From: Nocardioides sp. Root682
GTDB lineage: Bacteria > Actinomycetota > Actinomycetes > Propionibacteriales > Nocardioidaceae
Direction of reading: 5' to 3'
DNA length: 64,000 bases
Assembly: GCF_001427795.1 (NCBI RefSeq)
Contig: NZ_LMHJ01000004.1
Location: 124,001 to 188,000, forward strand
In this document: positions 8,853 to 17,307 of the stretch, piece after piece
Layout: every line of letters starts with the position of its first letter
How positions within the stretch are numbered: the first letter of the stretch is position 1
Position numbers and translations under genes: made by a program
The notes under the pieces: generated by a model
The model's database searches: none
Seen by the model: only the letters and a program-made list of their open reading frames with translations
What the model was told of the DNA's origin: nothing

Positions 8853-9604
8853 GCCCCGCACCGTCGTCTCGGAACCTGACTTTCGACTTCACGGGCCAGA
8901 CCGCCATTGTCACCGGTGCTGGGCGCGGGGTCGGGCTGGCCATCGCGCGTGCGTTCGCCGAGGCGAACGCAACGGTCGTCGCAGTCGACATGGACGAAGC
9001 AGCCCTTGCCGCCGCGGCCGACGAACTGGGTGCGGTGCCCGTCCTCGCCGACGTCGCCGACCGTGCACAGGTCGATCGGGTGGTCGAGGTCGCGCTTGAT
9101 AGATCCGGCCGGGTGGACGTCCTGGTCAACAACGCGGGCATCCTGCGAGACCGGCGGGTCTGGAAGCTCACGGCGGACGACTGGAATGCGGTCTTGGGCG
9201 TGCACCTCACCGGCACGTTCAACTTCACGCAGGCCTGTGTACCGACCTTCCGCGCTCAGGGCTACGGCCGGATCGTGAATGTGACGTCGTACACCGGATT
9301 GCACGGCAATGTCGGGCAGTCCAACTACGCGGCCGCCAAGGCCGGGATCATCGGCTTCACGAAGGCGACGGCCAAGGAGTTGGCGTCGTTCGGGGTGACC
9401 GTCAACGCGATCTCGCCCAACGCCGAAACCCGAATGATTGACTCCATTCCGCCTGACGTGCGAGCCAACATTGAGGCAACCATTCCGATGGGGCGCTTCG
9501 GAGAGCCCACCGAGATGGCCGCGGCGACAGCGTTCCTGGCGTCCGCGGAGGCTGGCTATGTCACTGGCGTCGTGCTGCCGGTCGACGGCGGGTTGGCGAT
9601 GTGA
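8849..9604 (+). CDS. SDR family oxidoreductase (3-hydroxyacyl-CoA dehydrogenase / FabG-like)
   Basis: This is a classical short-chain dehydrogenase, 251 residues. The cofactor motif TGAGRGVG is near residues 18-25, an acidic residue at the end of beta-2 (VAVDMD) points to NAD(H), NNAG is present, the Ser is in VTSYTG, and the catalytic YxxxK appears as NYAAAKAG. The C-terminus VLPVDGG is typical of FabG-like enzymes. The GTG start at 8849 overlaps the thiolase stop. In this operon it probably oxidises a 3-hydroxyacyl-CoA for the thiolase; the specific substrate is unknown. Confidence 0.9.
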   Translation: MSPAPSSRNLTFDFTGQTAIVTGAGRGVGLAIARAFAEANATVVAVDMDEAALAAAADELGAVPVLADVADRAQVDRVVEVALDRSGRVDVLVNNAGILRDRRVWKLTADDWNAVLGVHLTGTFNFTQACVPTFRAQGYGRIVNVTSYTGLHGNVGQSNYAAAKAGIIGFTKATAKELASFGVTVNAISPNAETRMIDSIPPDVRANIEATIPMGRFGEPTEMAAATAFLASAEAGYVTGVVLPVDGGLAM

Positions 9605-9605
9605 C

Positions 9606-10058
9606 GTGAAGGTCTTCAACGGAACAGAGGACGTTCGGGCGGCCATTGGCACTCACCTGGGCTACTCGAATTGGAAGGTCGTCTCCGCGGAGGACGTCGA
9701 GGCGTTTGCCACGTTGACCGGAGATCAGCAGTGGATTCACGTCGACCGGGAGCGGGCTGCGGCGGGGCCGTTCGGCACGACGATCGTGCACGGCTTCCTA
9801 ACCGTCTCGCACGTTCCTCTCTTCATGAATGAGGTCTTCGACATTGCCGGGGTCGCGATGCTCGTGAACTACGGCTCTGACCGCGTGCGTTTCGTGAGCC
9901 CTGTTCCTACGGGTTCGCGTCTGCGGGGCGGGGTCGAACTCACCTCACTTGCCCACACGAGCCGAGGACATCAGCTCGGCGCTCGGGTGACCATCGAGAT
10001 CGAGGGTGCCGACAAGCCGGCCTGCGTTGCCGACACTGTCACTTTGATCATGGCCTGA
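9606..10058 (+). CDS. MaoC family dehydratase (enoyl-CoA hydratase, hot-dog fold)
   Basis: This is a single hot-dog domain of 150 residues. The R-specific hydratase motif is present: LTGDQQWIHVD, with the catalytic Asp and His spaced as in MaoC/PhaJ, followed by GPFGTTIVHG. It would hydrate the enoyl-CoA made by the acyl-CoA dehydrogenase, ahead of the SDR. I start at GTG 9606, one base after the SDR stop; the frame extends upstream to 9438 but that part is read in the SDR frame. It is the last gene of the three-gene operon. Confidence 0.88.
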   Translation: MKVFNGTEDVRAAIGTHLGYSNWKVVSAEDVEAFATLTGDQQWIHVDRERAAAGPFGTTIVHGFLTVSHVPLFMNEVFDIAGVAMLVNYGSDRVRFVSPVPTGSRLRGGVELTSLAHTSRGHQLGARVTIEIEGADKPACVADTVTLIMA

Positions 10059-10067
10059 GAAGCAGGG

Positions 10068-10096
10068 TTGACAGCGTGTGGCCCAGGCCACACTAT
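10068..10096 (+). promoter_or_regulatory. Probable promoter of the dienoyl-CoA reductase unit
   Basis: TTGACA (10068-10073), a 17-bp spacer and CACTAT (10091-10096, matching the conserved A2, A5 and T6 of a -10 box). The -10 box runs into operator site 3. A repressor bound there would block promoter opening. Confidence 0.45.
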
Positions 10097-10120
10097 GACC
10101 ATAAGGTCAAAAGTTTGAAC
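10094..10120. promoter_or_regulatory. Operator site 3 of the island regulon
   Basis: Core GGTCAA-AAGT-TTGAAC is at 10105-10120, overlapping the inverted repeat TATGACC (10094-10100) and GGTCAAA (10105-10111). The downstream ACCGGTTG (10122-10129) is also found beside site 1 at the same distance. Over 36 positions, sites 1 and 3 match at 25 by eye. Confidence 0.7.
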
Positions 10121-10148
10121 AACCGGTTGGGTCCGGACGGAGGACATC

Positions 10149-12140
10149 ATGGAGAAGTACGCCTCGCTGTGGCAGCCGCTCAAGATCGGATCGATCACGC
10201 TGAAGAATCGCGTCGTCGTCACCGCTCACGCGCTGCAGTACGCCGAGAACAACCTCATGACGCAGCAGAGCGTCGACTACTACGAGGAGCGGGCCAAGGG
10301 TGGGGCGGGACTGATCCTGACCGAAGCCCAGGCCGTGCACTCCTCCAGCCGGGGGCTTGCGCTGCGCACGACTCAGGGCTGGCCATCGGAGGTCGTTCCG
10401 GTTTACCGGCGCCTCGCTGACGCGGTTCACCGGCACGGAGCGAAGGTGTTTGCGGACCTGTCGCACTTCGGCGTCGAGGACTACAACACCATGCATCTCG
10501 ACAACTGGCGCGCGCTGTGGAGTCCCTCGGGCCTGCCGTCGGCGACGTACGGCGAGATCGGCCGAGCCATGACGCACGAGGACATCCGCGAACTCGTGGC
10601 CGGATTCGCGCGCAGCGCGGCCAACGCCCAAGAGGGAGGTCTGGATGGAGCTGAGGTGCACGCGGCCCACGGCTACCTGTTGTGCAGCTTCCTCTCGCCT
10701 CTGACCAACCTCAGGACCGACGAATACGGCGGCAGCACAGAGAATCGCTGTCGAGTCGTTCTCGAGTGCGCCCGAGCAGTCCGCGAGCAGTGCGGCCCTG
10801 ACTTTCCCATCGGAGTCCGCATTTCAATGGTCGAGGGCGTCCCCGGTGGTATCGACGAGGAGGAGGGCGAACGCATTGCCAAACACCTCGCTGACAGCGG
10901 CCTGTTCGACTACATGAGCGTGAGCGCGGGTAACGCATCCACCTTCGATCAGGTCGTTTCTCCGATGAGCCTTCCGGGTGCGCGGCTCGTGGACCTCGCC
11001 GCTCGAGCGAAGAAAGTCGTCAACGGCCTCCCGATCCTCACGGCAAACGGCATCACCGACCTGTCGATCGCCGCTGAGATCATCGACGCGGGTCAGGCTG
11101 ACCTGGTGGCAATGACGAGGGCCCACATCGCAGACCCGCACCTTGTGAGCAAGGCCCTCTCGGGCCGCGAAGGTGAAATCAGGCACTGCGTCAGCGCCAA
11201 CCAGGGCTGCATCAACCGGATGGCCAAGGGCTGGTCGTTGACCTGCACCCAAAACCCTGCGGCTGGACGCGAGGCACTACTGGGGAGTGGCACCTTCGCG
11301 AAGGCGGAAGCCTCGCGCCGCATCGTCGTCGTCGGAGGCGGTCCGGCGGGGATGCGCGCGGCCGAGATGGCCGCCGAACGCGGACATGACGTAGTCCTGC
11401 TCGAGCGTGATGACCAGCTGGGAGGTCAGATCCGGTACGCCGCTCGGCTGGCCACCCGCGGACGATGGGCGGTGATGATCCGGGACATGGAACGGGCCTT
11501 GGAACGCTATGGGGTCGACGTCCGCACCGGCGTCGCCGCCACAGTCGAGGAAGTGCGTGCGCTCAAGCCGGACCACGTCATCCTGGCGACGGGGTCGCGA
11601 TGGCGGACCGACGGTTTCTCGGCCAAGCTCGCTGCGCGTCCTGGAATCCCCGGCCTCTCACACGTGCAGGTGCTCGACCCGCTCGACGCCATCACGTCGC
11701 CCGAACGCTGCGGTGACCGAGTGCTCGTCGTCGACGACATCGGCGACTACACCGCACTCGGCATCGCCGAGACACTGGCCGACCTCGGCAAGAGCGTCGA
11801 GGTCGTGTCAGCGTCACTCTTCCTCGGCGAAAACATCTTGTTGACCCTCGACGTGGGCCACCTGTATCCGCGGCTGCACGCCAAGGGCGTCAGGCTCACC
11901 CCGCAACACATCGTTGGCGAGGTCAACGCGGACGGAGCCGTACTCACGCGAGTCTGGGACGGCGAATCACGTGTCCTGCCTGTCGACTCGATCGTCACCG
12001 TCATGCTGCGCGATCCCGAGACGACGCACACCGCAGCGTTCAAGGCGGCCTTCCCGGTCACCGAAGTGGGCGACTGCCTAGCACCCCGGCGCGTCGACGA
12101 AGCGATCTACGAAGGCGAGATGGCCGGCCGATCGGTCTGA
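10149..12140 (+). CDS. OYE-type NADH:flavin oxidoreductase / 2,4-dienoyl-CoA reductase-like
   Basis: This 663-residue protein has the FadH layout. An N-terminal FMN TIM barrel occupies about residues 1-340, an iron-sulphur segment lies near 345-366, and an FAD/NAD(P)-binding part begins with IVVVGGGPAGMRAAEMA near residue 394. It would reduce a conjugated C=C bond in an enoyl- or dienoyl-CoA or cyclic enone. The Cys cluster reads C-VSA-NQG-C and then C 12 residues on, so the second of the four usual [4Fe-4S] ligands (C-x2-C-x3-C-x11-C in E. coli FadH) is Ala. RBS GGAGG lies just before ATG 10149. Operator site 3 precedes it. Confidence 0.88.
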   Translation: MEKYASLWQPLKIGSITLKNRVVVTAHALQYAENNLMTQQSVDYYEERAKGGAGLILTEAQAVHSSSRGLALRTTQGWPSEVVPVYRRLADAVHRHGAKVFADLSHFGVEDYNTMHLDNWRALWSPSGLPSATYGEIGRAMTHEDIRELVAGFARSAANAQEGGLDGAEVHAAHGYLLCSFLSPLTNLRTDEYGGSTENRCRVVLECARAVREQCGPDFPIGVRISMVEGVPGGIDEEEGERIAKHLADSGLFDYMSVSAGNASTFDQVVSPMSLPGARLVDLAARAKKVVNGLPILTANGITDLSIAAEIIDAGQADLVAMTRAHIADPHLVSKALSGREGEIRHCVSANQGCINRMAKGWSLTCTQNPAAGREALLGSGTFAKAEASRRIVVVGGGPAGMRAAEMAAERGHDVVLLERDDQLGGQIRYAARLATRGRWAVMIRDMERALERYGVDVRTGVAATVEEVRALKPDHVILATGSRWRTDGFSAKLAARPGIPGLSHVQVLDPLDAITSPERCGDRVLVVDDIGDYTALGIAETLADLGKSVEVVSASLFLGENILLTLDVGHLYPRLHAKGVRLTPQHIVGEVNADGAVLTRVWDGESRVLPVDSIVTVMLRDPETTHTAAFKAAFPVTEVGDCLAPRRVDEAIYEGEMAGRSV

Positions 12141-12203
12141 TCGTCAGCCGCACTCCCAGTGACGGTGGCCACCCCACCACTAGCAAAGGACCTACACGAA
12201 GCC

Positions 12204-13127
12204 ATGTACAGCTGGACCGTCGGTGATTTCAAGATCTCTCGTGTGCTCGAGATGCCGGTTGAGATCGGTGTTTTGGACGGGCTCATCGAGGAAGCGACGC
12301 CAGAGGCGGTGCAAGGCCTGCCCTGGCTTGCACCGGACTACGCGAATTCGGCGGGGCAACTGATCTGGAGCCTCCACTCGTATGTCATCGACACGGGCTC
12401 AAAGGTCATCGTCGTGGACACCTGCTGCGGCAACGGCAAGTCCGCACCGCTGATCCCGGCTTGGGGAAACCTCGACAACCCCTTTCTTGAGCGGCTCGCC
12501 GAGGCGGGGTACGACCGCGAGCAGGTCGACGTCGTGCTCGGCACGCACCTGCACCTCGACCACGTCGGCTGGAACACCATGGACGACGGCGGGCAATGGG
12601 TACCGACGTTCCCGAACGCGCGCTACACCTACGCCGAGGACGAGTACAACTACCACCGAGCGATCGCCGACGAAGGTGACATCTCCTCCGACCTCGCGGG
12701 TGCCGTCGTCTACGACGGCGCCAACCCCGATATCCACAACCAGCAGCGTCTGGTCTTCGAGGAGTCGATCCAGCCCTGCATCGACGCAGGCCTCTTGGAC
12801 TTGGTGCCGAGTGGTCACAAGATCACCGACGGGGTCACGTACGTGTCGACGCCGGGGCACACCAAATCGCATCAAAGCGTCATGCTCGAATCCGAAGGTC
12901 AGCGCGCCTTCATCACCGGCGACTTCATCCACCACCCGTGCCAGATCGGTGAGCCGTCCTGGCAGTCGCACGGCGATTTCGACCGAGCGCTCAGCGCTGC
13001 GCAGCGGGCCGACTTCGTCAAGAAGTACGCCGACAGCGACCTCCTGGTCCTGGGGACGCACTTCGCGGGCACCAGTGCTGGTCGGATCACCCACGCCGAC
13101 GGAGGGTTCCGCTTCGTTCCCGCCTGA
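12204..13127 (+). CDS. MBL-fold metallo-hydrolase
   Basis: This is a metallo-beta-lactamase-fold hydrolase of about 307 residues. The dinuclear metal motif HLHLDHVGW is clear. Further ligands are likely the His in PGHTKSHQS, the Asp in FITGDFIHH and the His in LGTHFAG. The layout resembles lactonase-like members, so ring-opening of a lactone or thioester hydrolysis is plausible, but no substrate can be read from sequence. The start is uncertain: GTG 12159 lacks a ribosome-binding site, while ATG 12204 has AAAGGA 13 bases upstream. It probably shares the mRNA of the oxidoreductase that ends at 12140. Confidence 0.85.
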   Translation: MYSWTVGDFKISRVLEMPVEIGVLDGLIEEATPEAVQGLPWLAPDYANSAGQLIWSLHSYVIDTGSKVIVVDTCCGNGKSAPLIPAWGNLDNPFLERLAEAGYDREQVDVVLGTHLHLDHVGWNTMDDGGQWVPTFPNARYTYAEDEYNYHRAIADEGDISSDLAGAVVYDGANPDIHNQQRLVFEESIQPCIDAGLLDLVPSGHKITDGVTYVSTPGHTKSHQSVMLESEGQRAFITGDFIHHPCQIGEPSWQSHGDFDRALSAAQRADFVKKYADSDLLVLGTHFAGTSAGRITHADGGFRFVPA

Positions 13128-13419
13128 GGCCCGTCGCCGTCGGAACTGCGCAGACGAACTCACGCCATAGCGCAGCGACCCTTGAATCCCGGGGCCCCTT
13201 CGGGCGCTGAGGGTTGGCTCAACCTTGCGTCAACAAACCTGGGGTAGCGCTCATGGCTGGCAATGCGGCCTCGCCGTGCTACCCGCGACCCCTGCCAACG
13301 GGCGCCTGCAACTACTGGTTCGGCCCTGCCGCGGGGAGTGAATGGCGTCGAACTCGACCGCGCTGACCGTGCCCAAAAGAGGCGTGCCGATAGCCGCCGA
13401 GGACTTAACTTTAAACATG
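13128..13419. other. Non-coding stretch before the second transporter operon
   Basis: I see no convincing gene between the MBL-fold gene and operator site 4. Short complementary tracts occur (for example GGGTAGC near 13242 against GCTACCC near 13278) but none with a T tail. It is an upstream leader or spacer. Confidence 0.4.
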
Positions 13420-13437
13420 CGGTCAAATTATTGACAG
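13420..13437. promoter_or_regulatory. Operator site 4 of the island regulon
   Basis: GGTCAA-ATTA-TTGACA (13421-13436), nearly identical to site 2. From the core through the downstream GGGTAGATC the two sites match at 25 of 30 positions. TTGACA is also a perfect -35 hexamer, so the operator overlaps the promoter of the second transporter operon. Confidence 0.72.
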
Positions 13438-13508
13438 TGGGGTAGATCACTTGATTCACTCCTCCGCCATGGGGTGTGCCAGACGGTGCCCGCAACCTTG
13501 AGGAGAGC

Positions 13509-14702
13509 ATGATGCGATCAAGTAATCGGACGTTGCGGTCAACCCGCAGCGCTCGCTCGAACATGACGTCGGCGGCAATCGCCCTGACTCTGTTCGCGGC
13601 AGCTGGCTGTGCGGGTGCCTCAGACGGACCCTCGGCGGGACCGGCCGACGACCGAGCGGTCCAGGACGCGCAGGTGGCCGTCGATGCGGCCTACGAAGGG
13701 ACCTACTCGACCCCGCCGTCGACGGCATCGAGCCCGCCCGAGGACAAGAACGTGTGGGTGATCTCCTGCGGACAGGCCGTCATCGGTTGCTCGACACCGT
13801 CCGACGCGGCAGTCGAGGCGGTCGAAGCCATCGGATGGAATGTCAACCTCTACGACGGCAAGCTCGGTGCCGACAACGCCTACGCCGACGGCGTGCGTCA
13901 GGCCGTCGCAGGAGACGCCGACGCAATCATCATCGCGTCCATCGACTGCTCGTTGATCAAGCAACCCTTGGCGGAGGCGCGAGAGGCCGGGGTCGAGGTA
14001 GTCACGCTTCTGTCCTATGACTGCGACGACCCGCGCCTTGGCGGAGGCGAGCCGCTGTACTCGGCCAGCGTGATCCCCAATGCCGACGAGAAGACGGTCT
14101 CGGCGTACTCGATTGCTCAGGGAAAGATGAAGGCTCAGTGGGCCATCGCGCAAACCGAGGGGGAGACGGTCGCCCTGTCCCTCTATGAGACCGACAATCT
14201 GCTCGGCGCCGACATCGCCAAGGGTTTCGAGGAGGAGATCAAAGCCTGCTCGTCATGCCGGCTCGTGTCGTTGAAATTCACCTTGGCCGACATCGCCAGC
14301 GGCGCATTGCCGAACAAGGTGAGCCAGGCCCTGCTCAAGGACCCGGAGATCAACGCGGTCATGACCCCCTACGACTCACTCCTGGTGCTCGGCGTGGCTC
14401 AGGCCATCGTGCGCTCGGGTCGCAACGATGAGATCGCATCGATCGGCGGCGAGGGTTACTCCCCCAACCTGGAGCTCATCAAGAACAACGGCGGCCAGGA
14501 CGCGGCGATCTACGAATCGACAGAGTGGTTCGGTTGGGCTGCGGTCGACTCACTTGTCCGAGTCTTCAACGACGACGCGCAGGAGCCTGCCGGCATCGGC
14601 AGCCAGCTGCTCGACGGCGACCACTTCCCAGAGACGAACAAGGCTGGAGTCGTTCCCCCGGTCGACTTCAAGGCTGCTTACCTGAAGGCCTGGGGAAAGT
14701 GA
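13509..14702 (+). CDS. ABC transporter substrate-binding lipoprotein (ribose/sugar type)
   Basis: This is the periplasmic-binding-protein-like component of the second importer. The signal peptide ends in the lipobox FAAAGC with Cys34. The mature domain fits the Peripla_BP_4 (RbsB-like) fold, with the opening KNVWVISCGQAV and ADAIIIASID. Starts at 13509 and 13512 are adjacent ATGs behind GAGGAG. It is the first gene of a four-gene unit in which every junction is a GTGA overlap. The cargo is unknown; RbsB-type importers also carry non-sugar solutes, which fits this catabolic setting better. Confidence 0.88.
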   Translation: MMRSSNRTLRSTRSARSNMTSAAIALTLFAAAGCAGASDGPSAGPADDRAVQDAQVAVDAAYEGTYSTPPSTASSPPEDKNVWVISCGQAVIGCSTPSDAAVEAVEAIGWNVNLYDGKLGADNAYADGVRQAVAGDADAIIIASIDCSLIKQPLAEAREAGVEVVTLLSYDCDDPRLGGGEPLYSASVIPNADEKTVSAYSIAQGKMKAQWAIAQTEGETVALSLYETDNLLGADIAKGFEEEIKACSSCRLVSLKFTLADIASGALPNKVSQALLKDPEINAVMTPYDSLLVLGVAQAIVRSGRNDEIASIGGEGYSPNLELIKNNGGQDAAIYESTEWFGWAAVDSLVRVFNDDAQEPAGIGSQLLDGDHFPETNKAGVVPPVDFKAAYLKAWGK

Positions 14703-15760
14703 GGGCTCCCGAGCTTGCGCGCGCCGACCGCGCCCACTCGCGGCCAGAGCATTCTCTCGACGAGAACTCACAGCCCCGATCGGGCAGGAGTCTCCGCGCC
14801 CAAGTCATTTCTTTGGCGGAGCGCAATGCGTTGTTGCTGCTCCTTGCCGTGATCGCCATCTATTTCGCGACCTGGCCGGCGACCGCGATCCCGTTCACGT
14901 CCTCCGCCAACATCAGCAACTTGCTGGGGGCCCAGACAGTCGTCGGGCTGATGGCGATAGCAGCGATCTTCCCCTTGGTTGTCGGGGAATTCGACCTCTC
15001 CATCGGCAACCTGGTGGCGTTCCTGTCGATCGTCAACGCAGCAGCGATGGCGCGTTTCGATCTGTCGGTCGGGGTCGCGGTCACGGTGACCCTTGCTGTG
15101 GCAGTGGCCATCGGTCTCTGCACGGGACTGGCAGTCTCGAGGCTCGGCGTACCGTCCCTGGTCATCACCCTCGCGACCGGGACGCTGATGAGCGGGATCG
15201 TCCTTTGGTACACCGACGGGCTGTCGATCACGACCGGAATCTCACCCGACCTCATCGAGCTCGGCTCCGGCACATGGTGGGGAGTCCCGTGTTCGGCCTA
15301 CCTCCTCTTTGCCGTGGTCCTGGTCGCATGGCAGGTGCTCGAACGGACCCCAGCGGGCAGATACCTGCGGTTTATCGGCTCCAATCGCGAGTCCGCTCGC
15401 CTTGTGGGAGTAAGGGTAGAGCGATATGTCACGGCAACCTTCGTGACGTCCGCCGTCCTTTGTGCGCTGGCCGCCATCGCGCTCACTGCTCGTAATGGCG
15501 CGGCCAATACCGGGGATGGTCCTGGCCTGCTGTTCCCAGCAATCGCCGCAGCATTCTTGGGAGCGACGACCGTCAGGCCCGGCCAGTTCAACGTCCTGGG
15601 CACAATCATCGGGGTCTTCTTCGTCGCCCTGAGCGTCAGCGGACTCAACCTCGCCGGCGTTCTGCCGTGGGTCCAGCCCGTCTTCTACGGAGCATCGCTC
15701 GCACTCGCCGTCGTCTTGTCCACCGTGTTGATGCGACGCCGATCGGTTGGCAAGAAGTGA
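14699..15760 (+). CDS. ABC transporter permease (RbsC-like)
   Basis: This is the membrane subunit of the second importer, 353 residues from GTG 14699, which overlaps the binding-protein stop by 4 bases. About 45 mostly polar residues precede the first helix (LLLLLAVIAIYFATWP). Further helices carry the BPD_transp_2 signature around FPLVVGEFDLSIGN and FLGATTVRPGQFNVLGT. In RbsC-type importers one permease forms a homodimer that works with one double-domain ATPase, and that is the gene set present here. Confidence 0.88.
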   Translation: MRAPELARADRAHSRPEHSLDENSQPRSGRSLRAQVISLAERNALLLLLAVIAIYFATWPATAIPFTSSANISNLLGAQTVVGLMAIAAIFPLVVGEFDLSIGNLVAFLSIVNAAAMARFDLSVGVAVTVTLAVAVAIGLCTGLAVSRLGVPSLVITLATGTLMSGIVLWYTDGLSITTGISPDLIELGSGTWWGVPCSAYLLFAVVLVAWQVLERTPAGRYLRFIGSNRESARLVGVRVERYVTATFVTSAVLCALAAIALTARNGAANTGDGPGLLFPAIAAAFLGATTVRPGQFNVLGTIIGVFFVALSVSGLNLAGVLPWVQPVFYGASLALAVVLSTVLMRRRSVGKK

Positions 15761-17307
15761 GCTCCGTGGTCAACCGCATCGAGGCTGGTGCCCCGCGTGC
15801 TACCGACCTGCCGGGTCTCGTCGTCACCGACGTCACGAAGGCCTTCGGAGCTACGGTTGCGCTCAACGAAGTCAGCCTGGAAGTAGGGGCTGGGCGCGTA
15901 CACGCCTTGCTGGGGTCCAATGGATCCGGGAAGTCGACGCTGGTCAAGATCCTCGCGGGAGTCCACCAAGCCACCGGCGAAGGCCAGATCCGCGTAGGAG
16001 AGCTGGCGGTGCCGGCGTCGACCATTTCACCGGCCAGCTCCGCCTCGCTCGGTCTGCGTTTTGTCCACCAGCAGTTGGGGTTGTTCCCTCAACTCACCAT
16101 CGCCGACAACTTCGCCGCTACAGCCGGATTCGGCGGCAGGTCGCTCTCACCGATCAACCGCCACAGTCTCAACCGGCGCACCCGCGAGATGCTGGCACAG
16201 TTCCGCATCGACGCTGACCCGGAGGATCGGGTAGACCGCCTACGTCCCGCAGTTCAGACCCTGGTGGCGATCGGCCGGGCAATGAGCGACCGCGACAGGG
16301 CAAAAGTGTTGGTCCTGGATGAGCCCACCGAGGCGCTGCCCGAAGACGAAACATCCCGCCTGCTGACTTCGATCAGGAACCTCGCCGCAGACGGCCTGAC
16401 ATTCGTGATCGTCTCGCATCGGCTAGCTGAAGTCGCGGAGGTCGCTGACGAGGTCACCGTCCTTCGCGACGGCAACGTCGTCGCATCAGGGCCTACCAGC
16501 CAACTGTCGCGCGCAGACCTCGTCGAGCACATCACCGGCAATCGCGTCGCGGTGCCGCGTCGCCGACAAGCGGTGCGCGTTGGCGCAGCACCTGCGGTGA
16601 AGGTAGAGAGCCTCAGCGTAGGACCCGTGCGCGATCTCTCCTTCGACGTCGCGCCTGGAGAAATCCTCGGCATCGCTGGACTTGTCGGCTCGGGTCGATC
16701 AGCAATCCTTGAAGGCATTTTCGGCGCCCGACCCCTTCGAGGAGGACAGGTGACCATCGGGGGCCGGTCGCAACGGTTTCGGCATCCCGGCGATGCCATC
16801 CGAGCGGGGATCGGGCTCGTCCCCGAGAGCAGGACCCACCAAGGCCTGTTCCTCGACCGCTCAGTCACCGAGAACATCACCGCTGCCCGCGTCGAGAAGT
16901 TTCGGATCCGAGGTTCGATCAGGACCTCGCGGGAGCAGGCTCACGGGAGGATGCGGGTTGCTGAATTCGCGATCAAGTCGTCTTCTGCTCAAGCGCCGAT
17001 CGCGACCCTCTCGGGTGGCAACCAGCAGAAGGCGATCCTTGCCCGATGGCTCGACACCTCACCAGCCCTGCTCCTCCTGGATGAGCCGACGCGAGGAGTG
17101 GACGTCGGAGCACGCGCGGAGATCCACGCAGTCATCGGCTCTGCGGTCGAAGCGGGAATGGCCGTCATCATCGTGAGCTCTGATCTCGACGAGCTCTGCG
17201 ACCTGAGCGACCGGGTCATTATTCTTCGGCGCGGCCACGCCACCCACATGCTCGATTCCGGCCTCACCGTCGGGAAGGTCGCAGCCCTGATGCACGAGGC
17301 CGGGTGA
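15757..17307 (+). CDS. ABC transporter double ATP-binding protein (RbsA/MglA-like)
   Basis: Two ATPase domains are fused in one 516-residue protein. Domain 1 has Walker A GSNGSGKST (53-61) and Walker B VLVLDEPTEALPEDE, but the signature position reads LRPAVQTLVAIG and lacks the usual Gly. Domain 2 has the RbsA-like degenerate P-loop GLVGSGRS, a perfect LSGGNQQKAILARWL signature and LLLLDEPTRGVDVGAR. Alternating degenerate motifs between the halves are known in this subfamily, but loss of the domain-1 signature leaves one composite site very unusual. GTG 15757 overlaps the permease stop. Confidence 0.88.
   Translation: MSSVVNRIEAGAPRATDLPGLVVTDVTKAFGATVALNEVSLEVGAGRVHALLGSNGSGKSTLVKILAGVHQATGEGQIRVGELAVPASTISPASSASLGLRFVHQQLGLFPQLTIADNFAATAGFGGRSLSPINRHSLNRRTREMLAQFRIDADPEDRVDRLRPAVQTLVAIGRAMSDRDRAKVLVLDEPTEALPEDETSRLLTSIRNLAADGLTFVIVSHRLAEVAEVADEVTVLRDGNVVASGPTSQLSRADLVEHITGNRVAVPRRRQAVRVGAAPAVKVESLSVGPVRDLSFDVAPGEILGIAGLVGSGRSAILEGIFGARPLRGGQVTIGGRSQRFRHPGDAIRAGIGLVPESRTHQGLFLDRSVTENITAARVEKFRIRGSIRTSREQAHGRMRVAEFAIKSSSAQAPIATLSGGNQQKAILARWLDTSPALLLLDEPTRGVDVGARAEIHAVIGSAVEAGMAVIIVSSDLDELCDLSDRVIILRRGHATHMLDSGLTVGKVAALMHEAG

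Noticed and set aside
10300..10420. Assignment of the OYE-like enzyme to the mycofactocin-associated family
   Set aside because: No mycofactocin genes are visible in the window and the similarity is general to FadH/OYE enzymes.
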